A stretch of DNA of 55,034 bases from Micavibrio sp. UBA2705 (GCA_002354205.1 DELD01000024.1:25075-80108); one strand, 5' to 3'. Positions 26,825-36,498 are shown, counted from the stretch's first letter. Numbers and translations: made by a program. The notes: a model not told the origin generated them from the letters alone.

Positions 26825-27061
26825 TCACAAATCTAATTTTTGTATATATGCGTCATGGCTATATCGTCTGCGGTTAGGCGTCGATGTTTGACCATCTATT
26901 GTCCAAATTAATACGCCAGTAATCGCGATAAACACCCGCTTCAAATCACCATTATCTACGGTTTTTGTAAAGAAGCGCCCAGATGAGTTCTTATCTTCAG
27001 AGTAACCCTCTTCGATAAAATGCTGCCTAAGCGTTTCTTTAGCGGATGTTTTATCTGCCAT
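26825..27061 (-). CDS. Small orphan protein encoded between atpD and atpC
   Basis: A 78-residue soluble protein, not recognised. It begins with a short helix (KETLRQHFIEEGY), then a polar turn and a beta-strand-rich part (GRFFTKTV, KRVFIAITGVLIWTID), and ends basic (NRRRYSHDAYIQKLDL). It starts three bases after the atpD stop and ends ten bases before atpC, so co-translation with F1 subunits is nearly certain. Its place suggests a role in F1 assembly or control of ATP hydrolysis, but nothing in the sequence proves it. It is not the DUF1476-type zeta inhibitor as far as I can see. Confidence 0.75.
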   Translation of the reverse strand: MADKTSAKETLRQHFIEEGYSEDKNSSGRFFTKTVDNGDLKRVFIAITGVLIWTIDGQTSTPNRRRYSHDAYIQKLDL

Positions 27062-27064
27062 AAT

Positions 27065-28492
27065 TTATGCAGCTTCAGCAGCCATTTTCTTGGCTTTTTC
27101 AACTGCTTCTTCAATTGTACCGACCATGTAGAAGGCAGATTCTGGAAGGTGGTCATATTCACCTTCGATAATGCCTTTAAAGCCTTTAATTGTATCAGCA
27201 AGGTCAACAAACACACCTGGAGAACCTGTGAATACTTCCGCAACGTGGAATGGCTGAGAAAGGAAACGCTGGATCTTACGTGCGCGTGCAACGGTCATTT
27301 TGTCTTCTTCAGAAAGCTCATCCATACCAAGAATAGCAATAATATCTTGCAATGCTTTATATGTCTGAAGTGTCTTCTGAACGCCCATCGCGACATCGTA
27401 ATGCTCCTGCCCAACTACGCGTGGATCAAGAATACGTGATGACGAATCAAGTGGGTCAACGGCTGGGTAAATACCAAGCTCTGCAATTTGACGCGAAAGA
27501 ACTGTTGTCGCGTCCAAGTGAGAGAATGTTGTTGCAGGTGCAGGGTCAGTCAAATCATCGGCAGGAACGTAAACGGCCTGAACAGATGTAATCGAACCTT
27601 TATTTGTTGAAGTAATACGTTCCTGAAGCGCGCCCATATCAGTTGAAAGTGTTGGCTGGTAACCAACGGCTGATGGGATACGACCAAGAAGCGCAGACAC
27701 TTCAGCGCCGGCCTGTGTGAAACGGAAAACGTTATCCATGAAGAAAAGAACGTCTTGGTTTTTCTCGTCACGGAAATATTCCGCCATAGTCAAACCAGAA
27801 AGCGCAACACGTGCACGTGCACCTGGTGGCTCATTCATCTGACCGTAAACAAGCGCCGCTTTAGAACCTTCCGCGCCACCTTCTTTGATAACGCCTGATT
27901 CCATCATCTCGTGGTAAAGGTCATTACCTTCACGTGTACGCTCACCAACACCAGCAAAAACTGATACGCCGCCATGGCCTTTTGCAATGTTGTTAATTAA
28001 TTCCATGATTGTTACTGTTTTACCAACGCCCGCGCCGCCAAACAGACCAATTTTACCGCCTTTAGCGTATGGGCCGAGAAGGTCAACAACTTTAATACCT
28101 GTTACAAGCTGTTCAGTTTCTGTTGCTTGCTCAGAAAACGCAGGTGCTTCACGGTGAATCCCCCATTTTTCAGTTGTTTTTGATGGGCCAAGCTCATCAA
28201 TTGTTTCGCCTGTTACGTTGTAAATACGGCCAAGTGTGCCTTCACCAACGGGAACTTCAATTGCTGCGCCAGTGCCAACAACTTCAGCGCCGCGAACGAG
28301 GCCTTCTGTTGCATCCATCGCAATAGTACGCACTGTGTTTTCGCCCAAATGCTGTGCGACTTCCAAAACCAATTTCTTGCCTTGGTTTTCTGTTTCCAAT
28401 GCATCCAAAATCGCAGGAATGTTACCATCCGCGAATTCAACGTCAACAACAGCGCCGAGTACCTGTTGAATTTTACCTTTAGCTTGTGCCAT
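27065..28492 (-). CDS. atpD: ATP synthase F1 beta subunit
   Basis: The beta subunit carries the catalytic nucleotide sites of F1. Visible motifs are the P-loop FGGAGVGKTV (about 151-160), VFAGVGERTREGNDLY, the Walker B region DVLFFMDNVFRF, the ALLGRIPSAVGYQPTL segment, and LSEEDKMTVARARKIQRFLSQPF. The ATG at 28492 is preceded by GGAAG; a GTG two codons earlier is an alternative. The product has 475 residues. Confidence 0.98.
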   Translation of the reverse strand: MAQAKGKIQQVLGAVVDVEFADGNIPAILDALETENQGKKLVLEVAQHLGENTVRTIAMDATEGLVRGAEVVGTGAAIEVPVGEGTLGRIYNVTGETIDELGPSKTTEKWGIHREAPAFSEQATETEQLVTGIKVVDLLGPYAKGGKIGLFGGAGVGKTVTIMELINNIAKGHGGVSVFAGVGERTREGNDLYHEMMESGVIKEGGAEGSKAALVYGQMNEPPGARARVALSGLTMAEYFRDEKNQDVLFFMDNVFRFTQAGAEVSALLGRIPSAVGYQPTLSTDMGALQERITSTNKGSITSVQAVYVPADDLTDPAPATTFSHLDATTVLSRQIAELGIYPAVDPLDSSSRILDPRVVGQEHYDVAMGVQKTLQTYKALQDIIAILGMDELSEEDKMTVARARKIQRFLSQPFHVAEVFTGSPGVFVDLADTIKGFKGIIEGEYDHLPESAFYMVGTIEEAVEKAKKMAAEAA

Positions 28493-28552
28493 TTTCACTT
28501 CTTCCTTTTCCGAAAAAACTCAATAATTTCGTGTTTACTTCTATTAACTTTA

Positions 28553-29458
28553 TTAAACCGCTTCCGCGCCTGAGATAATCTCAATCAATTCACGTGTAAT
28601 ATGCGCCTGACGTGCACGGTTATACTGGATAGAGAGATCGTTGATCATATCCCCAGCATTACGCGTTGCATTATCCATCGCAGTCATACGCGCGGCCTGT
28701 TCACCAGCAGCGCTATCAAGCAATGCACGGAACAATTGAACACCGAGGTTACGCGGTAGTAACTTGCCCAAAATAACGCTTTCTTCTGGCTCAAAGCCAT
28801 AAGGCGCGATTGGGCCAGATTTTTCTTCTTTCGCATCGCTCACTTCACCAGCAACTTCTGGCAACTTAAACGGAATAAGCTGCTGCGCTGATGGTGTCTG
28901 GGTGAGAACGCTCTTAAATTCGTTATACATTAATGTGCAAACGTCAAAGTTCTCATCTGCAAAGTTTTGCAGTACAAAATCTGTAATCTCACGCGCTGAA
29001 GCAAAATCAACACGGCCTTTTTGACCAATACCTGTATAGGTTTTGATAATCAGATTTGTATGTTGTAACTTCAGAATGTCGAAAACTTTACGTCCCGCGC
29101 AGATGATTTTTACATCTTTGCCGGCTTTTTGAAGTTCCGCGACTTCTTTTTTCACGCGGCGTGCTAAGTTACCATTGAAACCGCCACACAGACCGCGATC
29201 AGAAGACACAACGATCAATAAATGTGTGTTTTCAGCGCCCGTACCGACCAAAAGTTTTGGCCCTGCAAAATCTGCCGGTAAGCTAGTCGCAACGCGTGCA
29301 AGCATTTCAGACATCGCCACCGCATATGGCTGCGATGCCTCCGCTTGGGACTGCGCTTTTTTCAATTTAGATGCCGCAACCATTTTCATCGCCGAAGTTA
29401 TTTTCTTCGTTGATTTAACAGAGGTAATGCGGTCTCTATAATCTTTCAAACTTGGCAT
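28553..29458 (-). CDS. atpG: ATP synthase F1 gamma subunit
   Basis: The gamma subunit is the rotating coiled coil inside the alpha3-beta3 ring. The 301 residues begin with the family signature MPSLKDYRDRITSVKSTKKITSAMKMVAASKL. They contain VVSSDRGLCGGFN and end in the conserved helix RMTAMDNATRNAGDMI...YNRARQAHITRELIEIISGAEA. An AAGGG site lies before the ATG. It sits between atpA and atpD. Confidence 0.97.
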   Translation of the reverse strand: MPSLKDYRDRITSVKSTKKITSAMKMVAASKLKKAQSQAEASQPYAVAMSEMLARVATSLPADFAGPKLLVGTGAENTHLLIVVSSDRGLCGGFNGNLARRVKKEVAELQKAGKDVKIICAGRKVFDILKLQHTNLIIKTYTGIGQKGRVDFASAREITDFVLQNFADENFDVCTLMYNEFKSVLTQTPSAQQLIPFKLPEVAGEVSDAKEEKSGPIAPYGFEPEESVILGKLLPRNLGVQLFRALLDSAAGEQAARMTAMDNATRNAGDMINDLSIQYNRARQAHITRELIEIISGAEAV

Positions 29459-29516
29459 TTTTTTTCCCTTTAATTAGAAAACTTTACAAAAGAAGATCCA
29501 TCAAAGCAGCTTAAAA

Positions 29517-31067
29517 TTAAGCTGCTTTTTTGTTTGGATCAGCATAGCCTTTGTTAAAGCTTTCCAAGAATGCAACCAAATCAGCTTTTACGCCATCAGT
29601 GAGTTTTTGCTCGCTGCTGATTGTCTCAAGAATCTTGGTGCCATTAGCACGCAAATCTGCAAGAAGCTTCGCTTCATAATCAGATACGGATGCTGTTTCA
29701 ATGCCATCAAGGTAACCATTTGTACCAGCGAAGATAACAGCTACTTGCTCTTCCACTTTAAGCGGAGAGTATTGTGGCTGTTTCAAAAGCTGTGTCAAGC
29801 GTGCGCCGCGCGCAAGAAGTTTTTGCGTTGAAGCATCAAGGTCAGATGCGAACTGCGCGAATGCTTCCATTTCACGATATTGTGCAAGTTCCAGTTTAAT
29901 TGTACCCGCAACCTGTTTCATGGCTTTGATCTGCGCCGCAGAACCAACACGAGAAACTGATAGACCAACGTTAATCGCTGGGCGAATACCTTTATAGAAC
30001 AAGTCAGTTTCCAAGAAAATCTGACCATCTGTAATAGAGATCACGTTTGTTGGAATATACGCCGAAACGTCACCTGCTTGTGTTTCAATGATTGGAAGCG
30101 CTGTCATAGAACCACCGCCCATTTCATCACTCATTTTCGCAGAGCGTTCAAGCAAACGTGAGTGAATGTAGAATACGTCACCTGGGTAAGCTTCACGGCC
30201 TGGTGGACGACGAAGAAGAAGCGACATTTGACGGTAAGCAACAGCTTGCTTAGACAAATCATCATAAACGTTAAGTGAGTGTAGGCCGTTATCACGGAAC
30301 CATTCACCCATCGCAGCGCCCGCATAAGGCGCTAAGAATTGCATTGGCGCAGGGTCAGATGCAGTTGCGGCAACAACGATTGAATATTCCATTGCGCCTT
30401 TATCTTCAAGTTCCTTAACAAGCTGCGCCACTGTTGAGCGTTTTTGACCAATCGCAACATAGATACAATAAAGGTGTTTTTTCTCATCAGGATCTTGGTT
30501 GATTGACTTTTGGTTCAAAATTGTATCAATCGCGACGGCTGTTTTGCCCGTTTGACGGTCACCAATAATCAGTTCGCGCTGACCACGGCCAACAGGCACA
30601 AGCGCATCAACCGCTTTTAGGCCAGTTTGCATTGGCTCATGTACAGATTTACGCGGGATAATGCCAGGGGCTTTAACTTCAACAAGGCGCATCTCTTTTG
30701 CTTTAAGCGGGCCTTTGCCATCAATTGGGTTACCAAGCGCATCAACAACGCGACCAAGCATTTCGCGACCAACTGGAACCTGAACGATCTCACCAGTACG
30801 CTTAACAATGTCGCCTTCTTTAATCGCGCGGTCAGAACCGAAGATCACGACACCAACGGAGTCAACCTCAAGGTTCAACACCATGCCTTTAGTACCGCCA
30901 GGGAACTCTACCATTTCACCGGCTTGCACCTGATCAAGGCCATAAACACGGGCAACGCCATCACCAACGGAGACAACTTGACCAATTTCTGCAACATCAG
31001 CTTGCGCGCCAAATTCTGCAATCTGCTTTTTTAGGATATCTGAAATTTCAGCTGAACGGATTTCCAT
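29517..31067 (-). CDS. atpA: ATP synthase F1 alpha subunit
   Basis: The alpha subunit forms the non-catalytic nucleotide sites. The P-loop GDRQTGKT is at 169-176, and VGRGQRELIIGD precedes it. The signature PAINVGLSVSRVGSAAQ, the arginine-finger segment and the C-terminal helical domain are all present. Length is 516 residues. The ATG overlaps the atpH stop by one base (TAATG). Confidence 0.98.
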   Translation of the reverse strand: MEIRSAEISDILKKQIAEFGAQADVAEIGQVVSVGDGVARVYGLDQVQAGEMVEFPGGTKGMVLNLEVDSVGVVIFGSDRAIKEGDIVKRTGEIVQVPVGREMLGRVVDALGNPIDGKGPLKAKEMRLVEVKAPGIIPRKSVHEPMQTGLKAVDALVPVGRGQRELIIGDRQTGKTAVAIDTILNQKSINQDPDEKKHLYCIYVAIGQKRSTVAQLVKELEDKGAMEYSIVVAATASDPAPMQFLAPYAGAAMGEWFRDNGLHSLNVYDDLSKQAVAYRQMSLLLRRPPGREAYPGDVFYIHSRLLERSAKMSDEMGGGSMTALPIIETQAGDVSAYIPTNVISITDGQIFLETDLFYKGIRPAINVGLSVSRVGSAAQIKAMKQVAGTIKLELAQYREMEAFAQFASDLDASTQKLLARGARLTQLLKQPQYSPLKVEEQVAVIFAGTNGYLDGIETASVSDYEAKLLADLRANGTKILETISSEQKLTDGVKADLVAFLESFNKGYADPNKKAA

Positions 31068-31681
31068 TAAACGACCTCTTTTTTACTGGATAAATTTTGA
31101 TTTGCTACATTGTCTTCATTGTTTGAAGCGCTACTCATTTTGATTTTCAACATTTCGAGTTTACGCTTCACAGAACTGTCAAACATTTTAGACCCTACAG
31201 TAACAACCATACCGCCTAAAAGATCTTGGTTCACACTAACGTCTACCGCAACCGCTTTGCCTATTGACTTAGACAATGATTTTTCGAGCGCGGTAATTTG
31301 TGTTTTTGTTAAATCTTGTGCAACTTCTACGCTGGCGCTTACCTTGCCTTGCATATCAGCAAGGCGTGCCTGCACTGCACCAAGAATATCTTCAAGCGCA
31401 TCTAAGCGCCCATTATGCGCAAGAACACCGAAAAAATTCGTTGTGATTTTGTGGAATTTTGCTTTCTTTGCAATTTCTTGCATCGCCTTGTCTTGTGCTT
31501 CGCCTTTATATAAAGGTGATGTCACTAAGGTTTTAAGATCCGCGCTATCTGCGAGCATAGCAAGCAGTTCGAGGGAATCTTTTTCAACGGCGTCGAGCGC
31601 TTTGGCGTCTTGTGCGGCTTCAATCAAAGCCTTGGCATAACGCTGCGCTACTAAAGAGTAAGAAGAACCAATTTGAGGCAA
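31067..31681 (-). CDS. atpH: ATP synthase F1 delta subunit
   Basis: The delta subunit (OSCP) fixes the F1 head to the peripheral stalk. The N-terminal VAQRYAKALIEAAQ and the C-terminal VDVSVNQDLLGGMVVTVGSKMFDSSVKRKLEML segments are typical. It has 204 residues, with an unusual polar tail (about 187-204) rich in Asn, Ser and Lys. No ATG is available at the N-terminus; the start appears to be a TTG (679-681 of base block 31000) with an AGAGG upstream. It is the first gene of the F1 operon, and F0 genes are not present in the window. Confidence 0.95.
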   Translation of the reverse strand: MPQIGSSYSLVAQRYAKALIEAAQDAKALDAVEKDSLELLAMLADSADLKTLVTSPLYKGEAQDKAMQEIAKKAKFHKITTNFFGVLAHNGRLDALEDILGAVQARLADMQGKVSASVEVAQDLTKTQITALEKSLSKSIGKAVAVDVSVNQDLLGGMVVTVGSKMFDSSVKRKLEMLKIKMSSASNNEDNVANQNLSSKKEVV

Positions 31682-31822
31682 TGCTTCAATCCTCTGCTTG
31701 CTATATATAAATGGGTTACATAAGCCAGCCTATTCCTTAAGAATCCTCTGACAACAATATTTGCGCTCACAGTTAGCACAGCTTTTCAGATTGTTCAAGT
31801 AGAGAATACGCAAAAACGCACA

Positions 31823-32083
31823 CTAATCATCAGGGTTTTCACCTTCCGGCGCTTTTCTTTCATCGCCAGCGTTTCTTTTATGCTTAATTTGGTGCTTCAG
31901 TTTCTTAAACCACCAGCGCAGCAAGAGTATAAGCAGCAGCACCAAAAAAGGGACAAGCAGTAAGAATGGCCCCAGAAAATTGCCCATGATAATTAAACCG
32001 GGTCCGACATAAGCCTGCGCCGCCGCGCTTGACACTGCGAGCATTAACAAGGCCAATCCAAACTTTAAAGTGGCTTTCTTCAT
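31823..32083 (-). CDS. Small membrane protein with YVGPGL motif
   Basis: An 86-residue product: a cleavable signal sequence (about 1-24, ending AAAQA), the motif AYVGPGL, a glycine-containing hydrophobic stretch and a long membrane helix (about 36-57). A basic, then acidic, cytoplasmic tail follows. Similar short YVGPG proteins are common in Proteobacteria, but I know of no assigned function. The ATG overlaps the stop of the arylsulfotransferase-like gene by four bases (ATGA) and has an AAAGGGAC site, so the two are made together. Confidence 0.75.
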   Translation of the reverse strand: MKKATLKFGLALLMLAVSSAAAQAYVGPGLIIMGNFLGPFLLLVPFLVLLLILLLRWWFKKLKHQIKHKRNAGDERKAPEGENPDD

Positions 32084-33414
32084 GGTACGTCCCTTTGCAA
32101 AAGATCATTTAGGAATGGCAGCGCCGCAGGATTTATTTTTTCTGCGCTGGTAATAACAGGGTTATATGAAACGCCATCTTCACGCTTACGTTCGTGCAAA
32201 TAATACTCCATGACGATCTCCCCTGCGCTATCGACTTCCAAAAGTCGCGCCTTATTAGGAACGACCGTAAAAGTGTTACCGTTATCTAGGCGCTGCTGAA
32301 AGCCCCAAAATTCGCTTTCGAATGGCGCTTTTTTGCTGCCGACATATTGCCATTCCACGCCAAGGCTTTCTGGATCAAACTCAACAAGGCGCGAATACCC
32401 CTCCGCCCCCATATGGCCTTGGTTATCATAGAGCAGCAAATGCCCATTGGGCAGCACATCAATATCATGCGGCATATGAACAGGCATCTGCCCCGCCCAT
32501 TTTATGGCTTTCTGAACAGGGTCAATCACGACCAATGTGTCAATATTACGAATAAGAGCTAAAATATCACCTGCCGCCATGTAAGAGGCTGTATTCACCC
32601 CCGCCTCAACAATATCAAGCGCATTTAAATGCGTATAGTCGCCCTTACCTTCGTCATATATATAGGGCATTATGTCTTTGTAATCAGATTGGCGCAGCAT
32701 ATCCACAACGGGGTATTGGTCGATAATCTCACCCGTCTGATTTAATTTCACGATTGTATCTTGCAAATATGGTGCCTCAAACATGACTTTTTCATCAAAG
32801 CGCCCTTCATCAGAATCTCTAATAATATTATGGCGCAGCGCGTAGATGTTTCCCGCCTTATCAACATGCAAATCATTATAATAATTACCTTCTTGCGCCC
32901 AAATCACCTGAGAGTCCTTATCCATCATCACAAGCCCTGCTCCCCATGGCGTTGTGCCGTAAAGGCTAACAATCACCGCAATGCGCCCATCAGGAAAAAC
33001 ATGAAAGTCCCGCAGTGTAAAATAATCAAACGGGACTTTCTTACGCGCATTGACGTGCGACTGGTCAGGCCAAAGCGCGGCAACATCTAATGTCCATTTA
33101 TGAAGCTCATCACCCGCAGGCGAAAGCAAATGTGCAGATGTATCAGCCGTAGATGTATAGACAATCGGGCGCTGCATGGCTTTTTGCGTATCATTTATGA
33201 CCATGCCTTGCGGCAAGCCGTCTTCTTCGTACCAGCGCCAGTCATTGTTAATCGCCTCAATATCCACTATCGACTTGAAGTAACCGCCATAGGCGCCAAC
33301 AACAGGAGCGACAAAATGATAAGGAAATATTCTTAGCTGCGCACTGGCAAAGCCATAGACAAAGACAAAAATAACGCATAAAAATTTCAAGGCAAAAACA
33401 AGGTCTTTATACAT
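32080..33414 (-). CDS. Arylsulfotransferase (ASST)-like beta-propeller protein, membrane anchored
   Basis: About 444 residues: an N-terminal hydrophobic segment (MYKDLVFALKFLCVIFVFVYG) followed by a periplasmic domain with the repeated blade pattern of aryl-sulfate sulfotransferase-like propellers. Examples are DFHVFPDGRIAVIVS, DLHVDKAGNIYALRHN, THLNALDIV and HDIDVLPNGHLLLYDNQG. In true ASST a histidine is the sulfate carrier; whether His of HDIDV is equivalent I cannot prove. An upstream in-frame ATG at 33453 would add 13 residues; the inner ATG with GAGAG seems better. It is coupled to the small YVGPGL membrane protein. Confidence 0.75.
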   Translation of the reverse strand: MYKDLVFALKFLCVIFVFVYGFASAQLRIFPYHFVAPVVGAYGGYFKSIVDIEAINNDWRWYEEDGLPQGMVINDTQKAMQRPIVYTSTADTSAHLLSPAGDELHKWTLDVAALWPDQSHVNARKKVPFDYFTLRDFHVFPDGRIAVIVSLYGTTPWGAGLVMMDKDSQVIWAQEGNYYNDLHVDKAGNIYALRHNIIRDSDEGRFDEKVMFEAPYLQDTIVKLNQTGEIIDQYPVVDMLRQSDYKDIMPYIYDEGKGDYTHLNALDIVEAGVNTASYMAAGDILALIRNIDTLVVIDPVQKAIKWAGQMPVHMPHDIDVLPNGHLLLYDNQGHMGAEGYSRLVEFDPESLGVEWQYVGSKKAPFESEFWGFQQRLDNGNTFTVVPNKARLLEVDSAGEIVMEYYLHERKREDGVSYNPVITSAEKINPAALPFLNDLLQRDVP

Positions 33415-33510
33415 AGGGCTCTCATTGCTTATTATGCTCTCAAGATACCCCATATCAATAGACTACTAAAGAGAAAATTTTAAGAGCCGTTCTTGCGCAA
33501 GCTTCTTCAT

Positions 33511-33539
33511 TTGCAAAAGAGTTTAAAATCGCATATAAT
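33511..33539 (+). promoter_or_regulatory. Sigma70-type promoter of the 33567 orphan
   Basis: TTGCAA (33511-33516) and TATAAT (33534-33539) are exactly 17 bases apart, predicting a transcript start near 33546, about 20 bases before the TTG start codon. Confidence 0.55.
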
Positions 33540-33566
33540 GTTTCCATAAACTATGGGGCGCGCATA

Positions 33567-34139
33567 TTGAGTAAAAATCCAGATTACAAACCAGAGCGAT
33601 TATTCTATGATTTACGGCAGCTGCAAAGTTACTGCGAATCTAGCCGCGCATATGCACAAAATAGCAGCCAGAGCGAAAAGGAAAATTTCTATAGCAGCTT
33701 AGAGCTGCGCCTACGCGAAATGATTAAAAACGGCGAAACACATATTGCAATTGCAGGCAATGAAACAAAATCGCCACTTCACTGTATCAACACTCATCAA
33801 TTCAGCTTTGTTGAAGCGGGGTTAGCGCAGGCATTTAACGCCCATCATCACAACCCATATGCGCCGAGTAACGCGCCGATCGCAGGGGAATACAGCGTCA
33901 CACAGATGATCGCCGATACGGATGCATATATCGTGCAAAAAACACAGCTACGCGATTCGCTAGATGAGCAAATGGTGCAAAATATTATCAGTCACGACCT
34001 TACACTTAAAAACACATTTCGTGCCAATGTGTTAAGCCTTGCGCAGAGCGGCGAAGACGCAGTGCTTGTTAACTACAAAACAGGGACAAGCGCGGACAAA
34101 GCCATCATCGACAAAATCAACATGTTCAGCTTAAATTAA
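33567..34139 (+). CDS. Hypothetical protein, 190 residues
   Basis: Not recognised. The product is a soluble, helix-rich, charged protein. Helices rich in Ser, Glu and Arg fill residues about 10-60, a His-containing loop (NAHHHNPYAP) lies near 92-101, and a long helix runs through about 108-150. The likely start is a TTG shortly after a good TATAAT promoter; no in-frame ATG exists near the N-terminus. The stop codon overlaps that of priA on the opposite strand, so the genes converge without a terminator between them. Confidence 0.6.
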   Translation: MSKNPDYKPERLFYDLRQLQSYCESSRAYAQNSSQSEKENFYSSLELRLREMIKNGETHIAIAGNETKSPLHCINTHQFSFVEAGLAQAFNAHHHNPYAPSNAPIAGEYSVTQMIADTDAYIVQKTQLRDSLDEQMVQNIISHDLTLKNTFRANVLSLAQSGEDAVLVNYKTGTSADKAIIDKINMFSLN

Positions 34140-36367
34140 AAGAAACTTTGCGGGTCAATATCAGCGCGTACCGTAATCGTTGATGGAATTTTGACCGATT
34201 TAAGCCATGCGCTAATCGCTTTTTGGATATTGAGGTTTTTATCAGCCTGCACCAATAAACGGAAACGGTATTTACCGCGCAGCCTTGCAAGCGGCGCAGG
34301 CGCGGGGCCAAAAACATTCACCCCCTCTGCGCGCGGCGCAGCGCGGCCTAATTGATAGGCAAGCTTTTCGGTTTCCGCCTCATCTCGCCCTGCGACAATC
34401 ACGCCCACTAGGCGCGAAAATGGAGGCATATGCGCAGCTTCGCGTTCAAAACACTCCGCATCTAAAAACGCATCACGGTCACCGCTTGCCAAAGCCTGCA
34501 AGACTTTTGATTGCGGAGAATAGCTTTGTAGATATACTGCGCCTTTCACATCTTCACGCCCAGCGCGTCCTGCGACTTGGTGCAGCAATTGATAACAACG
34601 TTCAGTGGCGCGCAGATCGCCGCCCGAAAGCCCCAAATCCGCATCAACAACACCGACTGTGGTGAGTTTAGGAAAGTGATGACCTTTGGCGATAATTTGC
34701 GTGCCGATGATTAAATCATATTCACCATCGCGAATTTCTTGCAAACGCTCACGCAGGGCATCAGGGTCATCCGAATCATCGCTCGACAAAGTAATCTGGC
34801 GATATTCAGGGAATAATACGCCAAGTTCTTCAGCGATGCGTTCCACCCCAGGGCCACAAGCAGCGAAGCTATCTTCATCATTACATTCTGGGCAATTTTT
34901 CGGGATAGAACAATAATAACCGCAATGGTGACAATGCAATTTATTGCTGCGGCGGTGTTCAACCAGCCACGCGGTGCAGCGCGGGCATTGCATACGATGC
35001 CCGCAACCACGGCATAATGTTAAAGGCGCATAGCCGCGGCGATTGAGAAATAATAAGGCTTGCTCTCCACGTTCAACCGTTTCACGAATGGCGGTGACCA
35101 AACTTGGCGCAAGGAAAGCTTGGCGCTCTGGGCGATCTTGTTTGAGATTTAAAATATGGACATCGGGCATACCCGCACTGCCGAAACGCGATTCGAGCGT
35201 TAGGTGATGATAACGCCCCTGCCATGCATTATAAATGGTTTCTATTGCCGGCGTGGCAGAGACTAACACCACAGGGCATTGTTCTTTATTTGCACGTAAA
35301 ATCGCCATATCACGCGCATGATACAAAACGCCGTCTTCTTGCTTATAAGCGGGTTCATGTTCTTCATCGACAATAATCAGGCCGAGCTGGCGGTACGGGA
35401 GGAATAAAGCAGAGCGCGCTCCGACAACAACTTTGGTTTTGCCCTCTGCCACGCCGCGCCATGTTTTACGGCGCATCGCGGTGGATAGCGCCGAGTGCCA
35501 AAGCGCAGGGCGCGTACCAAAGCGCGCCGCAAAACGATCCAAAAACGCATTGGATAGCGCGATTTCGGGGAGCATCAGAATAATCTGCTTGTCTTCTTTA
35601 AGCGCCTGCGCGATCGCTTCAAAATAGACTTCAGTTTTACCGGCGCCCGTGACCCCATCTAACAAGAAGGTTTCAAAATTATCGGCGCTAACGGCTGCGA
35701 CAAGCTCATCAGCCGCAATGCGCTGACTATCTAAAAGCTCCGCGCCTTTTAATGTCGGGTCTGGTTTTGTGCATGGCGGGATTTCAGGCATTAACAGCGA
35801 GCGCAAATATCCGCCATCACCCATGGCTTTGACAACAGATGCGCTGCACCCTGCATCACGCGCAATATCCGCGGCGCGGCGCGGTGTGCCATCTTTAAGG
35901 CACTCCAATACCGCTTTGCGCTTTGGCGATAATTTTTGCAGCGAGAATTCTTCTATGTCTGGGGCGAGCTTATAAAGCAGCGTTTCTTTCGGCAATTCAA
36001 ATGCCGAGGGCGCAGAAAGGCAAAGCTTCAACACCGCCCCTAGCGCGCTTAATGTGTATTTCGCCATAAAATCAATAAAGTCACGCTGCGCCTGCCCCAT
36101 TGGCGGCAAATCATATTTCTGCGCGATTTCTTTTAGCTTATTGGGGTTGCCGTCATAATCTTGATCGAGGTTCCAGACCACGCCAATGAGCATACGACTA
36201 CCAAGCGGAACGGCAACGTAATCACCAAGCTGGACATCTATATCCGCAGGAACGCTATAGCTATAGGCCTTATCAATCGGCATCGGCACAAGAACTTGCG
36301 CTAAAGACTGGGCAAGTGGAGCGCTTGGCGGCGCGGCAATAGGATCATTTGCAAATAAATCAGACAT
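34136..36367 (-). CDS. priA: Primosomal protein N' (replication restart helicase PriA)
   Basis: PriA is the superfamily 2 helicase that reloads the replisome at stalled forks. The 743 residues hold an N-terminal 3'-end-binding domain, the Walker A GVTGAGKT (238-245), the DEEH box (334-337, IIVDEEHEPAYKQE) and HARDMAILRA. The zinc module is CRGCGH...CPRC...CHHCGY...CPEC with eight cysteines, followed by IIGTQIIAKGHHFP and QVAGRAGR. The ATG at 36367 is chosen because residues upstream (from a TTG at 36403) are not conserved in type. It is convergent with the preceding orphan. Confidence 0.96.
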   Translation of the reverse strand: MSDLFANDPIAAPPSAPLAQSLAQVLVPMPIDKAYSYSVPADIDVQLGDYVAVPLGSRMLIGVVWNLDQDYDGNPNKLKEIAQKYDLPPMGQAQRDFIDFMAKYTLSALGAVLKLCLSAPSAFELPKETLLYKLAPDIEEFSLQKLSPKRKAVLECLKDGTPRRAADIARDAGCSASVVKAMGDGGYLRSLLMPEIPPCTKPDPTLKGAELLDSQRIAADELVAAVSADNFETFLLDGVTGAGKTEVYFEAIAQALKEDKQIILMLPEIALSNAFLDRFAARFGTRPALWHSALSTAMRRKTWRGVAEGKTKVVVGARSALFLPYRQLGLIIVDEEHEPAYKQEDGVLYHARDMAILRANKEQCPVVLVSATPAIETIYNAWQGRYHHLTLESRFGSAGMPDVHILNLKQDRPERQAFLAPSLVTAIRETVERGEQALLFLNRRGYAPLTLCRGCGHRMQCPRCTAWLVEHRRSNKLHCHHCGYYCSIPKNCPECNDEDSFAACGPGVERIAEELGVLFPEYRQITLSSDDSDDPDALRERLQEIRDGEYDLIIGTQIIAKGHHFPKLTTVGVVDADLGLSGGDLRATERCYQLLHQVAGRAGREDVKGAVYLQSYSPQSKVLQALASGDRDAFLDAECFEREAAHMPPFSRLVGVIVAGRDEAETEKLAYQLGRAAPRAEGVNVFGPAPAPLARLRGKYRFRLLVQADKNLNIQKAISAWLKSVKIPSTITVRADIDPQSFF

Positions 36368-36498
36368 ATGCAACACAGTATAAGCCGACAATCGACAGTG
36401 CAAGCGTTTTCAACCTTGCAATATGAAGTCCTTATGGGTAGTCTTCGCAGCAGAATTAAAACCGAGATTTAAACTTAATAATAAGGATGCGCAAAGAC

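Noticed and set aside
31110..31640. A 176-codon plus-strand frame antisense to atpH
   Set aside because: Shadow of the delta-subunit gene; no ribosome site and no promoter.
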